A stretch of 47,034 nt of DNA from Oscillospiraceae bacterium (GCA_017440525.1 JAFSHB010000014.1:1-47034); one strand, 5' to 3'. Numbered from the stretch's first letter, positions 31,064 through 40,619 are shown. Numbers and translations are program-made. Notes: generated from the sequence alone by a model not told the origin.

Positions 31064-32437
31064 TTATTTGGGAGTCTCCTTCGTCTTTTTCTTGCCGATC
31101 CTTCTGCCGACAAAATATGCCGCGACGGTCCAAAGCACCGAACAAACGATAGCCCGGAGAGCATCCGTCGAGATCACGATCACCCTTTCTCCAAGACCGT
31201 CACCAAGATACGCCCATTTGGTCACCATGAAAAGCAGGGCGCCCACTGCGACGGCTCTGAGAACGCGCACAAGATATCTCCATTTGGATCTTCTGCGGGG
31301 GCGCTCGGTCTTTTCCTTCTGGGGAGCGCAGACATCCTGTGTCTTGACATGGTAGCTTTGGCCATCATGATAAAGCTCTCCCTGGTAGGTCCTCCGGGGG
31401 ACTTCCGACCCCTGCCGTTTTTGGATCGCCTCCCATATCGGTTCGTTTTTCTGAAGGGCTTTGCAGAGTTTCTTATTTCTGGAGAGCTTCTTCAGCTCAG
31501 CATCGGTAAGGTCACGAATGAGCTGCCGCATACCATCGGTGGAACACAGCTCCATCAGATCGATGAGAGCTTCCGGGATGTTTTTGGTGTATCTGGCCAC
31601 ATTCAACAGGCCATCCCAGCTGATGTCCTCACCCAGAAGCGTACACCACCATTCCCACTCTTCCTCAGTTCCATCAAACAAGATCTGCATATCATCCTGC
31701 AGCTTCTGGAGCTTCTTTTGCCCCAACAGAGCAGAGCTCGGTCGCACGCCCTGCGGCCCGCATTCGATACAGGTCGCTCTGTCCCGACAAACGCCTCCGC
31801 TGCGATATAAAGTCTCTTCATTGCTCTGCGGCATAAAATACAGGCAAACACCATCCGCATGGGAGATATGACTGCAGGGACCGCAGAAGGATAGCTGTCT
31901 GCGGAGGGAGATCGGCAACAGGGACAGCAATGCCGTGACCGCCGTTTCAAAGAATGGCAGGCAGTAGCCCACTTTGGCTGTCAGCTCCGGTTTGGATGCC
32001 AGACAGGCACCGAAAAGAAAGCCGTTCCGCAAATGGTAGGATAGCTGCACCTGCTCCTCTTTGCCCTTAACAAAAGACCATCCGTTCTCCCGCAGGAGGT
32101 ATCTCTGTTCCTCCAGAGGATAGGGCAGCAATCTTTCTTCTATGCGCTGCGTCAGCCCGACCCAGGAGATACCCAGAAGTTCATCGGCCATTTCCTCATC
32201 CATAAAGTAGGAGACAGTCATGACGCACGCCCTTCTCTCAACTACTTCGGAGCGGATGGCAGAAAGGACATATCCGCCCTCTGCAGGCGTGAAGCGGAGC
32301 ATGGCTTCTTTCGGTACATTGGTAAGATAACTAAAATCCGCGACCAGCGTTTCTGCGACTGCTGTGGGGAATCCGACCGTTGTCTCGGCCGGTGCATTAT
32401 AGTCGCTTCCTCCCCAGCGGCAAACTTCGATCATCAT
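31064..32437 (-). CDS. GAP1-like GTPase-associated protein with membrane tail
   Basis: A 457-residue protein. The N-terminal 110 residues (for example AMLRFTPAEGGYVLSAIRS then ACVMTVSYFMDEEMADELLG) and the middle LLSLLPISLRRQLSFCGPCS resemble, by eye, the GAP1-N and GAP1-M domains that accompany TRAFAC-like GTPases in prokaryotic conflict systems. This call is tentative. A helical stretch follows, a basic linker (KEKTERPRRRSKWR) and two transmembrane helices near the end, with a basic tail. Five cysteines near 210-240 may bind a metal. It is 16 bp after the GTPase gene, same operon. It could link the GTPase to the membrane. AGGTG precedes the ATG at 32437. Confidence 0.5.
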   Translation of the reverse strand: MMIEVCRWGGSDYNAPAETTVGFPTAVAETLVADFSYLTNVPKEAMLRFTPAEGGYVLSAIRSEVVERRACVMTVSYFMDEEMADELLGISWVGLTQRIEERLLPYPLEEQRYLLRENGWSFVKGKEEQVQLSYHLRNGFLFGACLASKPELTAKVGYCLPFFETAVTALLSLLPISLRRQLSFCGPCSHISHADGVCLYFMPQSNEETLYRSGGVCRDRATCIECGPQGVRPSSALLGQKKLQKLQDDMQILFDGTEEEWEWWCTLLGEDISWDGLLNVARYTKNIPEALIDLMELCSTDGMRQLIRDLTDAELKKLSRNKKLCKALQKNEPIWEAIQKRQGSEVPRRTYQGELYHDGQSYHVKTQDVCAPQKEKTERPRRRSKWRYLVRVLRAVAVGALLFMVTKWAYLGDGLGERVIVISTDALRAIVCSVLWTVAAYFVGRRIGKKKTKETPK

Positions 32438-32453
32438 ATTCGGACACCTCTTG

Positions 32454-33584
32454 TCAAATATTGATCAGCCCAAGCTTGTGCAGTACCCAAAGCACCGGGT
32501 CATACACATTTCTGGACTCATCCCAATAAGGTCTTTCCGGGCTGGCGTTATTCTCTCTGCAGGACTGGACAAGGAAGCCCGCCTTGCTTGGATCGTTTCC
32601 AAGTGCGCCAAACACCTCAAATTTTCTATGGGCGATATCATTCTGTGCCGACATACGCTTTTCCATCGGCTCCCGGGTGTAGTAAAAACGATCGTTTTCT
32701 CTCACAAGAGGGAAGCTTTCAGGCGTCAGAAGCGCTACTTCTTTGCCTTCGTCATCCATCGTTGTCGTATACCGGTATCTGTTATCATGTTCGCCGCGTG
32801 AGATCTGATCCAGATGCGTCAGTATGAAGGCGGTGAGCTTTTCATCCGCACCGTCCACCTCTCTATAGATCGTATTGCAGGTCCCATTCGTATCCTGATC
32901 GGGTCCCGATACAAAGAACAACGCATCCGAAGCTCTCAGGAACTCCGCCAGATTCTCGTCTATCGCCTTCCGCGAATCAAAAGCCTCGCCGGGGAAGTCT
33001 CTAAAGACGAGATTTGCAACACCGGTCCTTTTCCCATTCTCATCGATCCGTCTCAGCACAAGGATAAAACTCTTGCCCAGATCTTTGATGTTGTTTCTTG
33101 GAATCTCGACCAACCCGGACTCTTTATCCTTCTCGTCCGTCCACCTGTAGGGTGTATGCAGCATAAAGTCATCTCTGCAGTCATTGACGGACTGCAGCGC
33201 TTTATCGGTATTCAGCTTATGCAGATACACCGACTTGCCCTGACCTCTGGACCCGATCACAGAAAATACATAAGTCGGCAGCTTCTCATCGCCAAACGGC
33301 ATATGATACTGTCCGCAGTTGGGGCAGACCCTGTACCAGATCTCTTCTGTTTGCCCCTTGACACCGATCTTGATTCGATCGCTCGACCGCCCTTTGCCGG
33401 GGATGACCTTCAGATCCTTTAAGATCGCACTGTCTACCTCGCTCCCAAAGCCACAAAGCTTCAGTTGCATTCTTCCCAAGATATTCTTCTGCAAAATAAC
33501 ACCGTATTTGTTGCCGCCGCCCCGGTAGCACCGTTTCGTGAACACCGTAGCACAAAGAGGACAGATATGTTCCCCTGCTTTCAT
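32454..33584 (-). CDS. TRAFAC-like GTPase with zinc ribbons (DO-GTPase-like)
   Basis: A 376-residue protein. Cysteine pairs C8-x2-C11 and C87-x2-C90 form probable zinc ribbons at the N-terminus. The nucleotide-binding part follows: SVIGSRGQGKSVYLHKL (P-loop GSRGQGKS at 111-118), VFRDFPGEAF (DxxG-type switch, Asp196 to Gly199), LRASDALFFVSGPDQ and FILTHLDQ (THLD at 256-259, in place of NKxD). This matches the GTPases of conflict-type loci called double-GTPases in domain databases; subfamily is from memory. It overlaps the large membrane protein gene by 4 bp (ATGA) and is followed by a GAP1-like gene, so the three probably form one membrane GTPase complex. Confidence 0.8.
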   Translation of the reverse strand: MKAGEHICPLCATVFTKRCYRGGGNKYGVILQKNILGRMQLKLCGFGSEVDSAILKDLKVIPGKGRSSDRIKIGVKGQTEEIWYRVCPNCGQYHMPFGDEKLPTYVFSVIGSRGQGKSVYLHKLNTDKALQSVNDCRDDFMLHTPYRWTDEKDKESGLVEIPRNNIKDLGKSFILVLRRIDENGKRTGVANLVFRDFPGEAFDSRKAIDENLAEFLRASDALFFVSGPDQDTNGTCNTIYREVDGADEKLTAFILTHLDQISRGEHDNRYRYTTTMDDEGKEVALLTPESFPLVRENDRFYYTREPMEKRMSAQNDIAHRKFEVFGALGNDPSKAGFLVQSCRENNASPERPYWDESRNVYDPVLWVLHKLGLINI

Positions 33585-36511
33585 AACTGAGTACCTCCTA
33601 TTTTTGTGATAATGAGTCCGTCTTGAGATATCGGACAGGAGCGCTGTAGAACGGCTGCCGATCCGACCTTTTCTTCAAATTCGCTTTCCGTGTAGACCGT
33701 CTCTTTGCCGGTGCTGTCTACGACCCGGATAAACACACGGTCGTAAGACTGCCGCTCCGCGGCAAGTTTCCGGACATATGCCTCATGGGCCTTCTTCGAC
33801 TGCTTCTGTTCCTTTTTCGAGAGGCGGACATCCGCAGCAGGCACTCTGACCGCGATCAAAGACACTCCACCCAACAGACGGCCGCCGCAAAGGAGGAAGC
33901 GCACGAGGAAATATGTGCCGGCAGCCGCAGTCAGGACGGCAAGGACGATCGGCAGGCAAGTCCCGTAGGGCAGTGCTTTCAGCACATCAAGCCCCATCGA
34001 CAGCCGCACCGCCTGCAACCAGGGCAGTTCAAGACGCACCCGGAAGAGCAGGAGAAGCGCCGCCGCCAGCACGAGGATGATCGAAAGATTCCTGCCGTAG
34101 AGATCCCATTTCTGCCACAGTTCCCACTTCGGAAGCTGAGAGGTCACTTTTTTGGCCTTTGTCTGTGGGATCTTTTCGTTGTCCAGTGTATCGAGCCGAA
34201 GAACATTTACCATAGCCAACACAGGCACACCGACGGCGACTATGTAGAACAGCACACCCAGACGGCCTCCCGCAGCCTTACGGTAGATCATGCCGCACGC
34301 AAAGATCTGCAGAAGAAGATATCCGGATGCACAGAGCCAACCACGGAACTGCTGATCCCTTTTTTTCTGCAGGACCTCCCACGCCTTTTCCTTCGTTTTT
34401 TCCATCAGAAGGATCCTCGGTGCGTCCATATGCCCTTCGGCAGCCAATAGCAAGATCATTTGTGCCAGCAGAGAGAACAGCAGTGCCAGACGGCTGTTGA
34501 TCGCGCTTGCATAAATGCCTGCCCAGGCAGACAGCAGCATCCCGGCTGCCATATAGGGACGGAAGCCCACTGTAAGCTCTCTGCCTTTCAGCGGCAATAA
34601 TTCAAATTCTGTCACAAATACGCTCCCGGCCAATATCCCGATCAGGGCCACAGTGACGATTTTTCCGATCGGCGAGGGGCCCGCGCAGGCCAGAGCCGGT
34701 GCAGCCACCGCATAAAAGGCAGTCGCTGCTTCAACGAATTCCTCTTTGTCTACCGGAAGACCTTCTTCGGTCAGACACAGCACGATCGTCAGAAGGGTCG
34801 CAACAGATGCGAATATCCAGAACAGGCTGCCGCCAAGGGCACAAATGGGGATAATGGCCGCCCACATCCGCACCAGCAGTCCGAATGTGTAGTCATGGAG
34901 CCAAAGACCGTGATCCTCCAGACTGGCCAGAAGAAAATAGACAGCTCCAAAGTTCAGTGCTATGCCCCATAAGAGATCCCGGGCGCTATCCAGCAGCAGC
35001 AAGAGCATATCCAGCCGTGTTTCGATAGGATCCCCATTCTGCAGTGTGCTCAGCCACTGAACAAAGCCGCTGACCTTTACAGGCGCGTTGGGATCGCCGA
35101 CAGCGATCGCACGCTCTGCCGCAAAGGTGATCCAGCCAAGGACCAGCAGGATCAAGAACACCGTCCGAAAACCACGGACCTTCTTCATTTTGGGCTGATG
35201 GAGCCACTCTCCATAGGACAGCTTTTCGGAGAACACGGCATCGCCGGTGGCTCTCTTCATCGCATGAGCGGACACCAGCGAAGCGATGATACAAACAAAG
35301 ATCGCAGCGCCGACCAGTATTTTTTCACAGAGCAGCCACTGCAGCAGCTCCGTTATCCGTAAGACCGTCGGCATCCGATACCACAGGATGTAGAGCAGCA
35401 CGAACAGGATCAGACCGCAGATATTCCGGCTGCTCCGATACCAACGGCAAGCCCGCAGCTGTCGACGAGCGACGACTTTGGGATCTTGTTTGGAGACCAG
35501 CTCTTCGCCATCCTCCGGAAGGACGTTCCGCACAGAAGGCTTTTTCTCTACACTCAGGAAGAAAAGTACGCCCTCCAGCAAGACGAACAAAAGCAGATCC
35601 GACCGCAGAAGAGGTGCCATCATCATACGAGCCGTTTGAACGATGTGATATGTCGTTGCCAGTTGATGCTGCCAGCCAACGATGTCAGCGAAGCCGATCT
35701 GGACCATCTTAGAACGCAAGGCCAACGGATCGACGGCACCCTCTGCGCAGACGATCAAATGCAGACCAAACAGGACCGCCAGGACCACGAACCACCCCTT
35801 GACCTTTCGGCCGCAGACCTTGGCGGAGATGAATTCCATCCGAATCACATTCCAAAGGATCCAGAACAGCCCTAGCCCACAGAACAGTGCTTCCGTGGAT
35901 ACGGATGCGCTGTTCAGGAATCCCATATTGATCGCAGAAAGCACTATGGGTCTCACCCGGAGCGCTGCTGCCACCGTCGCCAGACCGATCAGTCTGACGC
36001 AGAGAACATCATGATATTTCCGATATTCGAATGTTGTACCGGGCACACTGCGCTTCTTTCGAACAGCATTGCTAAAGTCATCTCCCACAATGAACAGGAA
36101 TACACATCCGAGCGCCCAGAAGATCGCACCGCCCAACAGCACGATCAGTATCAAAACAGGAAGCAGCAGCCAGATCCCTTTGCGGAACAGCTCCCGCCAA
36201 CGAAGAGGTGCCGCTACCGTTTCCAAGCGATACCATGCTGCGAAGCATTCACTCACAGCAAAGCCGCAGAACAGCAAGGCCACATCCGCAAGGCCGCGGA
36301 TGATATTTTTGAATAGCATCACATCGGCATCGAGAACACCGATGTAGACGCTGCCGAACAGGAACTCTCTCAGCCAGGGCAGTTCGATCGTCCCGGCTGT
36401 GATACCGTTCTTTTCCAGGATCGCCATGGTACCCTGGTAGATCGCCAGCAAGATCATTGCGATCAGCAGGCTCCACAAGACCGGGCTCCATGATCTTTTG
36501 TATGCGCGCAT
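33581..36511 (-). CDS. Large polytopic membrane protein, unknown family
   Basis: A 976-residue protein with about twenty hydrophobic segments (for example WSLLIAMILLAIYQGTMAIL, LLLPVLILIVLLGGAIFWAL and IVLAVLTAAAGTYFLVRFLL). A cytoplasmic C-terminal tail is rich in Lys/Gln (LSKKEQKQSKKAHEAYVRKL), and its end is short and beta-like. I recognise no domain. It is translationally coupled to the GTPase gene by a 4-bp overlap and lies between the small membrane protein and the GTPase, so it is a likely membrane platform or channel of this system. AGGAGAGAG precedes the ATG at 36511. Long length without named domains makes it a good candidate for a novel family. Confidence 0.75.
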   Translation of the reverse strand: MRAYKRSWSPVLWSLLIAMILLAIYQGTMAILEKNGITAGTIELPWLREFLFGSVYIGVLDADVMLFKNIIRGLADVALLFCGFAVSECFAAWYRLETVAAPLRWRELFRKGIWLLLPVLILIVLLGGAIFWALGCVFLFIVGDDFSNAVRKKRSVPGTTFEYRKYHDVLCVRLIGLATVAAALRVRPIVLSAINMGFLNSASVSTEALFCGLGLFWILWNVIRMEFISAKVCGRKVKGWFVVLAVLFGLHLIVCAEGAVDPLALRSKMVQIGFADIVGWQHQLATTYHIVQTARMMMAPLLRSDLLLFVLLEGVLFFLSVEKKPSVRNVLPEDGEELVSKQDPKVVARRQLRACRWYRSSRNICGLILFVLLYILWYRMPTVLRITELLQWLLCEKILVGAAIFVCIIASLVSAHAMKRATGDAVFSEKLSYGEWLHQPKMKKVRGFRTVFLILLVLGWITFAAERAIAVGDPNAPVKVSGFVQWLSTLQNGDPIETRLDMLLLLLDSARDLLWGIALNFGAVYFLLASLEDHGLWLHDYTFGLLVRMWAAIIPICALGGSLFWIFASVATLLTIVLCLTEEGLPVDKEEFVEAATAFYAVAAPALACAGPSPIGKIVTVALIGILAGSVFVTEFELLPLKGRELTVGFRPYMAAGMLLSAWAGIYASAINSRLALLFSLLAQMILLLAAEGHMDAPRILLMEKTKEKAWEVLQKKRDQQFRGWLCASGYLLLQIFACGMIYRKAAGGRLGVLFYIVAVGVPVLAMVNVLRLDTLDNEKIPQTKAKKVTSQLPKWELWQKWDLYGRNLSIILVLAAALLLLFRVRLELPWLQAVRLSMGLDVLKALPYGTCLPIVLAVLTAAAGTYFLVRFLLCGGRLLGGVSLIAVRVPAADVRLSKKEQKQSKKAHEAYVRKLAAERQSYDRVFIRVVDSTGKETVYTESEFEEKVGSAAVLQRSCPISQDGLIITKIGGTQL

Positions 36512-36527
36512 TTTCTCTCTCCTCCCC

Positions 36528-37064
36528 TCACATGCCGAGAATGGCTGTCAAACTGAGGTGGTCGTCATTATTTTTGTTCCGAATGGTGAGCATCTGGCCA
36601 TTGGTCAGGACAGCCCGATCAGGTGTCCCATTTTCGTCCACCGCAGGGATCACAAACCGACGGATGCCGTCCCTCTCCTCACAGTGTACCACGAACTCGT
36701 GGTCTTTGAAGCTGATGGCGATATTTTTGCCAGCTTCGAAGGGAACGATATTTTCCTTCTCGTGAGGCTGAAGGTAACGGTCCTTGCCGACAAGGATATA
36801 CCGAAGGTAGAGCTTCTGCGCCCCCGGAGATACCGGCTTTCTGCCGGGCCGCAGCTTTCCCTTTCTCTTAGCGCCACCGGTCTTGGCAGGCCTTCTGACC
36901 CGACGGATCACAGGCAGGAGCAGCAAACAGGCCAGCAGCACACTTTCGCAGAGGAGCAAAATGCCGCAAAGGACCGGCGGCATCTTGCTCTCGCCAAGGA
37001 ATAGTATGACACCGAGGACTGCAGCGCCAACGATCAGAATGGTCTTTCCGGTCTTATCCATCAT
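36528..37064 (-). CDS. Two-helix membrane protein with beta-rich C-terminal domain
   Basis: A 178-residue protein: two N-terminal transmembrane helices (TILIVGAAVLGVILFLGES and LCGILLLCESVLLACLLLLP), a very basic linker (RRVRRPAKTGGAKRKGKLRP) and a C-terminal domain of alternating strands ending DRAVLTNGQMLTIRNKNNDD. The last part recalls the end of an FHA fold, but Gly-Arg and SxxH motifs are missing, so it may be a degenerate FHA or something else. The ATG at 37064 overlaps the kinase stop codon (ATGA), which supports that start and indicates coupled synthesis with the kinase. Confidence 0.7.
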   Translation of the reverse strand: MMDKTGKTILIVGAAVLGVILFLGESKMPPVLCGILLLCESVLLACLLLLPVIRRVRRPAKTGGAKRKGKLRPGRKPVSPGAQKLYLRYILVGKDRYLQPHEKENIVPFEAGKNIAISFKDHEFVVHCEERDGIRRFVIPAVDENGTPDRAVLTNGQMLTIRNKNNDDHLSLTAILGM

Positions 37065-38704
37065 ATCGAACCTCTCTTTCTGCCAACGAACAGGCGGCGG
37101 TGTTCCTTTTCTATGTACCATCCCGTAGAAGGGGTGATCTTCCCGTATATCCCATCCAGTTCCTCACAGAGCCGATCATAGTCTCCCAAAGCAGATCCCG
37201 ATCCGCGTTCGGGCTCGGGTTCGGGCTTAGGTTCAGGTTCGGGGTTAGGTTCGGGTTCGGGCTCGGACAGTTCTACAAATGTGGAGCGCATCAGTCCTTC
37301 CGGCTTCTGTCCGGGGGCATAGACCGTCACCGAGATCCCCGGCATAGTATACTCCGCACTTTTGATGATCCCGTCCAACCTTTTACCGTCAAACCCCTTC
37401 TGTAGGAAGATCCGAAGATCTTTATTAAAATTTACAAGCGACGGCAATACTGTCAGCACATTTTCAACATACACTTCCGGTGCCGTGACGCAGGAGGCTT
37501 CTCTCCAGAACTCACCAAGTTTTTCTTCGCAGCGCGCTTCATTGGCCAGTTCGCGTGACCTTCCCCAAACCAGAACAGCGAACATACCGCCGGAAAAGGC
37601 CTCCCTCAGATGGGACAGGACCTCCGCTCCCCACTTTTGAAGCACACCGGGATCGATGATCGCCACGAAAGTGGGCCCCCCCACTTTCCTCGGATCGGGA
37701 GGAAGTTCAGTATCGCCTTGCACTTTTCTCTCGAAAGCTGTTTTGACAGCATCGAAGGGCAGACGATCCGTCCGATCGATTCTGGTCATATATCGGAACA
37801 TGGTCTTGACCCAATCATCCGCATCCGGGCCCCACCGGAAGGTTCGCACTTCCTTTTCCATCCATTCATCGTCATGGCCTGCTGCTATCTGTTCCTGATA
37901 GAAGCACCGCAGTTGGGTGGGATTCGGCCAATCGCCCCCACCATGAGCCCTCGTGACCTCTTCAATAGGATTTGCGTTGCCGAACAGCTCTGCCAGCATA
38001 CCGCCCAGCCCCCACACATCCACACGATCATCGACCGAAGCTTCGCAGACAGTTTCAGGTGCCGTATTGCCCAGGCTGATGATATTTTTGACGGTGCCTG
38101 TCGGACCAACAGCAATGGTAGCAAAATCGATGAGCCGTACCTTAAATGTATCGCCATCCAATTCTTCGATCAAAGTGTTTTTCAGCTTTATGTCCCGGTA
38201 TGCAGCGACCTTGCGATCGCCGACCGAATGCGCATACAGTTCTTCCAGTGCCTGCACACACTGGTAAAGGTATTCCAGCTTCGTATTGACATCCGCAGTC
38301 TTCAGGAGATCCTCTGCATCCTCGTAATGGGGTTCCAGCATCATGTAGGTACCAGCCGGCGTTGACAGCATGGCCCTTTCGCCTTCTGCCATCAATTCTT
38401 TCTGCAGGCGCTCAGCGTTATCGTCCAGAAGAAGGATCTCCCGGATATGTTCGCCCCCAAACGGATAGAGATCCCAGAACTGCCTGCAACCGGGGATCCT
38501 TCTGCCTTCGCAGGCATACACATCGGTATTATGTTCGTACACAAAGAGGCAATATTCCTTCTCTTTCACGAACCCATCAGGAACAGCGTCTTTAAACTGT
38601 ACCTTCCAGATCTGCTTCCCGCTATCATCGCTGCAGAGCGGCTGTGTCGCGACCAGCACATATCCCTCTCCATGATGTACGAATCTCATTTCTCTTCTCA
38701 TCAT
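37061..38704 (-). CDS. Serine/threonine protein kinase
   Basis: A 547-residue kinase without a membrane helix. An unusual N-terminal 130 residues precede the C-lobe: AAYRDIKLKNTLIEE (YRD in place of HRD, Asp171, Asn176), VRLIDFATIAVG (DFA in place of DFG, Asp193), GNTAPETV (APE at 215-217) and RVDVWGLGGMLAELF. Catalytic Asp and Asn and the metal Asp are kept, so it is probably active. A second globular part (about 330-470) and a Pro-Glu repeat (PEPEPNPEPEPKPEPEPE) follow. The genes for a PP2C phosphatase and an FHA protein are nearby, and the gene overlaps its downstream neighbour by 4 bp. The start has only a weak ribosome site. Confidence 0.88.
   Translation of the reverse strand: MMRREMRFVHHGEGYVLVATQPLCSDDSGKQIWKVQFKDAVPDGFVKEKEYCLFVYEHNTDVYACEGRRIPGCRQFWDLYPFGGEHIREILLLDDNAERLQKELMAEGERAMLSTPAGTYMMLEPHYEDAEDLLKTADVNTKLEYLYQCVQALEELYAHSVGDRKVAAYRDIKLKNTLIEELDGDTFKVRLIDFATIAVGPTGTVKNIISLGNTAPETVCEASVDDRVDVWGLGGMLAELFGNANPIEEVTRAHGGGDWPNPTQLRCFYQEQIAAGHDDEWMEKEVRTFRWGPDADDWVKTMFRYMTRIDRTDRLPFDAVKTAFERKVQGDTELPPDPRKVGGPTFVAIIDPGVLQKWGAEVLSHLREAFSGGMFAVLVWGRSRELANEARCEEKLGEFWREASCVTAPEVYVENVLTVLPSLVNFNKDLRIFLQKGFDGKRLDGIIKSAEYTMPGISVTVYAPGQKPEGLMRSTFVELSEPEPEPNPEPEPKPEPEPERGSGSALGDYDRLCEELDGIYGKITPSTGWYIEKEHRRLFVGRKRGSI
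37206..37267. repeat. Low-complexity repeat coding for Pro-Glu in the kinase
   Basis: A hexamer-like array of TCGGGT/TCAGGT/TTAGGT units; on the minus strand it encodes alternating Pro and Glu. It may vary in length between strains. Confidence 0.75.
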
Positions 38705-38730
38705 ATTTCCGCCCCCGGTCTTTTTTCGGT

Positions 38731-39486
38731 CTAGCAGCTGTACCGCACAGCAAGAAGTGTGTTGTTATCGTCAGTAGTCGTGCTTTCTGCCACCTTTTCG
38801 CTCAATTTTCTCACCAGCGCATCCATGCTTTGGGCGTTCAGGAGCGCCGCTTCTACGGTCTCATCCCGCTCTCTGTCGCTCATGGCATCCTTCAGCATGC
38901 CATCGCTGCCCACCAGCAAGATGCCTTCGCCGGAGAGCTTCACCGACTGCACCGGCACTTCATCCGCACAGCCGATCACAGCTCTCGGGGTGCCGCAAAA
39001 TTTATTCAGACCGCTTCCGCCGCTCCTGTGATCTTCGTAGACCTCTCTGGCCCCGTTTTTTGTCACCAGCAATACCGGACAGTCGCCGGCATTGGAAACG
39101 AACAGATGCTCTCCGGCCAGCAGCGCAGCAGATACTGCACAGCCCATATCCCCAAAAACAGCGACATTGTCGTTGAGAGCTTCATGGATCTCATATATCA
39201 GGCTTTGCATGGCCTTGGACAGATTCTTTATGGCATTCTCAGCTTCACCGCGCAAGACCAGTTCCGGGAGCCGGGGAAGGATCTGCTTCCCGACCGCCAC
39301 ACCAAACAAGCTCTCCAATGCGATGGCCGAGGAGATCCTGCCATTGCTCATGCTGATGCCATCGATGACCACACCGAGCCAGACCTGTTCGCCCGGGATC
39401 GTTTCGAGCGTCATGGAAAAGCAGGCATCCTCATTACATTCTCTGCCTCCTCGATTGGAGTAGGCTCTCATATCAGAAATCATCAT
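38731..39486 (-). CDS. PP2C-type protein phosphatase
   Basis: A 251-residue PPM/PP2C phosphatase. Motifs are seen in order: GGRECNEDAC (Asn-Glu-Asp at 18-20), GVVIDGISM (Asp42-Gly43, metal site), GCAVSAALLAG, VSNAGDCPVLL (AGD at 133-135), LLVGSDGML (SDG at 194-196) and TTDDNNTLL (Asp239-Asp240). All metal-binding aspartates are present, so it should reverse the action of the neighbouring kinase. It lies between the pseudokinase-like gene (21 bp) and the kinase gene (26 bp). ATG at 39486 is used; a second in-frame ATG follows at once. Confidence 0.93.
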   Translation of the reverse strand: MMISDMRAYSNRGGRECNEDACFSMTLETIPGEQVWLGVVIDGISMSNGRISSAIALESLFGVAVGKQILPRLPELVLRGEAENAIKNLSKAMQSLIYEIHEALNDNVAVFGDMGCAVSAALLAGEHLFVSNAGDCPVLLVTKNGAREVYEDHRSGGSGLNKFCGTPRAVIGCADEVPVQSVKLSGEGILLVGSDGMLKDAMSDRERDETVEAALLNAQSMDALVRKLSEKVAESTTTDDNNTLLAVRYSC

Positions 39487-39507
39487 GATCGTTCACGCTC
39501 CTGTGTC

Positions 39508-40542
39508 TCAAAAATGTTTGAAGGTCCTCTTGCGGTCTTCGGACCGGGCCTCTTTGTTCCGATCGCCGGACTTCCGCAGCTGCTGCCACCATGCAAGGAA
39601 CCGCTCCTTCAGATCTTCCGCACTGTCGATCTTCCGACCGGCGATCGGATCTTCGCTGCACTCAACATATTCCGCCTTCGCCCTTCTGCCAGTATCAGAT
39701 ACAGCAGGAGCAGGTCTTTCGGAAAGGGCCTCGATCAGTTTCTCCAGCTTGGGACGAAACTCGGGGAAGGGAAGGATCGCACGCACGAAGATGCTGTCAA
39801 CATCGCCCATATGAGGCAGCATCGCACCGTCACTTTTGAACAGGCCATAGGCCGCCTCATGAGCAAGAAGCACCGCCGCATAGGCATCTCCGCTGGCATC
39901 CATGATTCCATCATTGGGGAGCTCTGCAGGAGGCTTCCCCACAGCAGACCAGATAGGAAGGATGCGGACAGACAAACTGCCGTTTTGTTCGGAGACGAAC
40001 ACCGTATCGGGGCAAAAAGCCAAGGGGATCCTCTTCGTATTGTTCTGCCAGTATTCTGCAGTGAGCAGAAGCAATTTCAGTAAAAACGCCCTATCGTCTT
40101 GCAGCAGCCGACGCAAAGTGCCGTTCTCCGCCACTGCGCGACGGACAGACATCTCCCCCGTCTGCAGCGGAAACAGACATACATCCAGCTTCTGGTCAAG
40201 TGTGACCTGTCTGGTAGACGGCATGATCCAGGTGCCGCCGGCCGCAAAGCAGCCGGCTATGTGTTCTCTGATCTGCTCATCACCGGCCTCCTTCTTTTCG
40301 GCCGCAAAGCCTACCAGAGGGTTGCCGTATGTATCCTTGTAATCAAAGATCTTGCCGCCATAGAGGGTCTGCTTGCTGTCCTCAATGACCCTGCGAAGGG
40401 CCGGTGCATCGGAGACATAGTCCTCGTAACCATAGGGAGGAACATGACCGGAGGGGTCCTTACGGGCAGATTCCTCCGTTTCTCTTCCGCCTGGTTTTTT
40501 CACATATTCACTATAGTCAATGTCTTCAAACAAACCGTGCAT
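39508..40542 (-). CDS. Probable pseudokinase
   Basis: A 344-residue soluble protein. Its middle resembles a kinase C-lobe stripped of catalysis. IPLAFCPDTVFVSEQNGSLS, RILPIWSAVG, GDAYAAVLLAHEAAYGLF and LPFPEFRPKLEKLIEAL align by eye with the catalytic loop, DFG strand, DVYALG helix and RP motif of bacterial Ser/Thr kinases, but HRD and DFG residues are absent. The call is therefore tentative. It could scaffold or regulate the true kinase two genes on. AGGAGG is 8 bp before the ATG at 40542. An additional extended -10 (TGGTATATC, minus strand 40570-40578) in the 77-bp gap upstream may be an internal promoter. Confidence 0.5.
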   Translation of the reverse strand: MHGLFEDIDYSEYVKKPGGRETEESARKDPSGHVPPYGYEDYVSDAPALRRVIEDSKQTLYGGKIFDYKDTYGNPLVGFAAEKKEAGDEQIREHIAGCFAAGGTWIMPSTRQVTLDQKLDVCLFPLQTGEMSVRRAVAENGTLRRLLQDDRAFLLKLLLLTAEYWQNNTKRIPLAFCPDTVFVSEQNGSLSVRILPIWSAVGKPPAELPNDGIMDASGDAYAAVLLAHEAAYGLFKSDGAMLPHMGDVDSIFVRAILPFPEFRPKLEKLIEALSERPAPAVSDTGRRAKAEYVECSEDPIAGRKIDSAEDLKERFLAWWQQLRKSGDRNKEARSEDRKRTFKHF

Positions 40543-40619
40543 GATCTGTTCCTCCTGTTTTTCATTTTGGATATACCAACTTTATCACAGATCTCGAGCG
40601 TTTTCCACCGGAGCAGATG

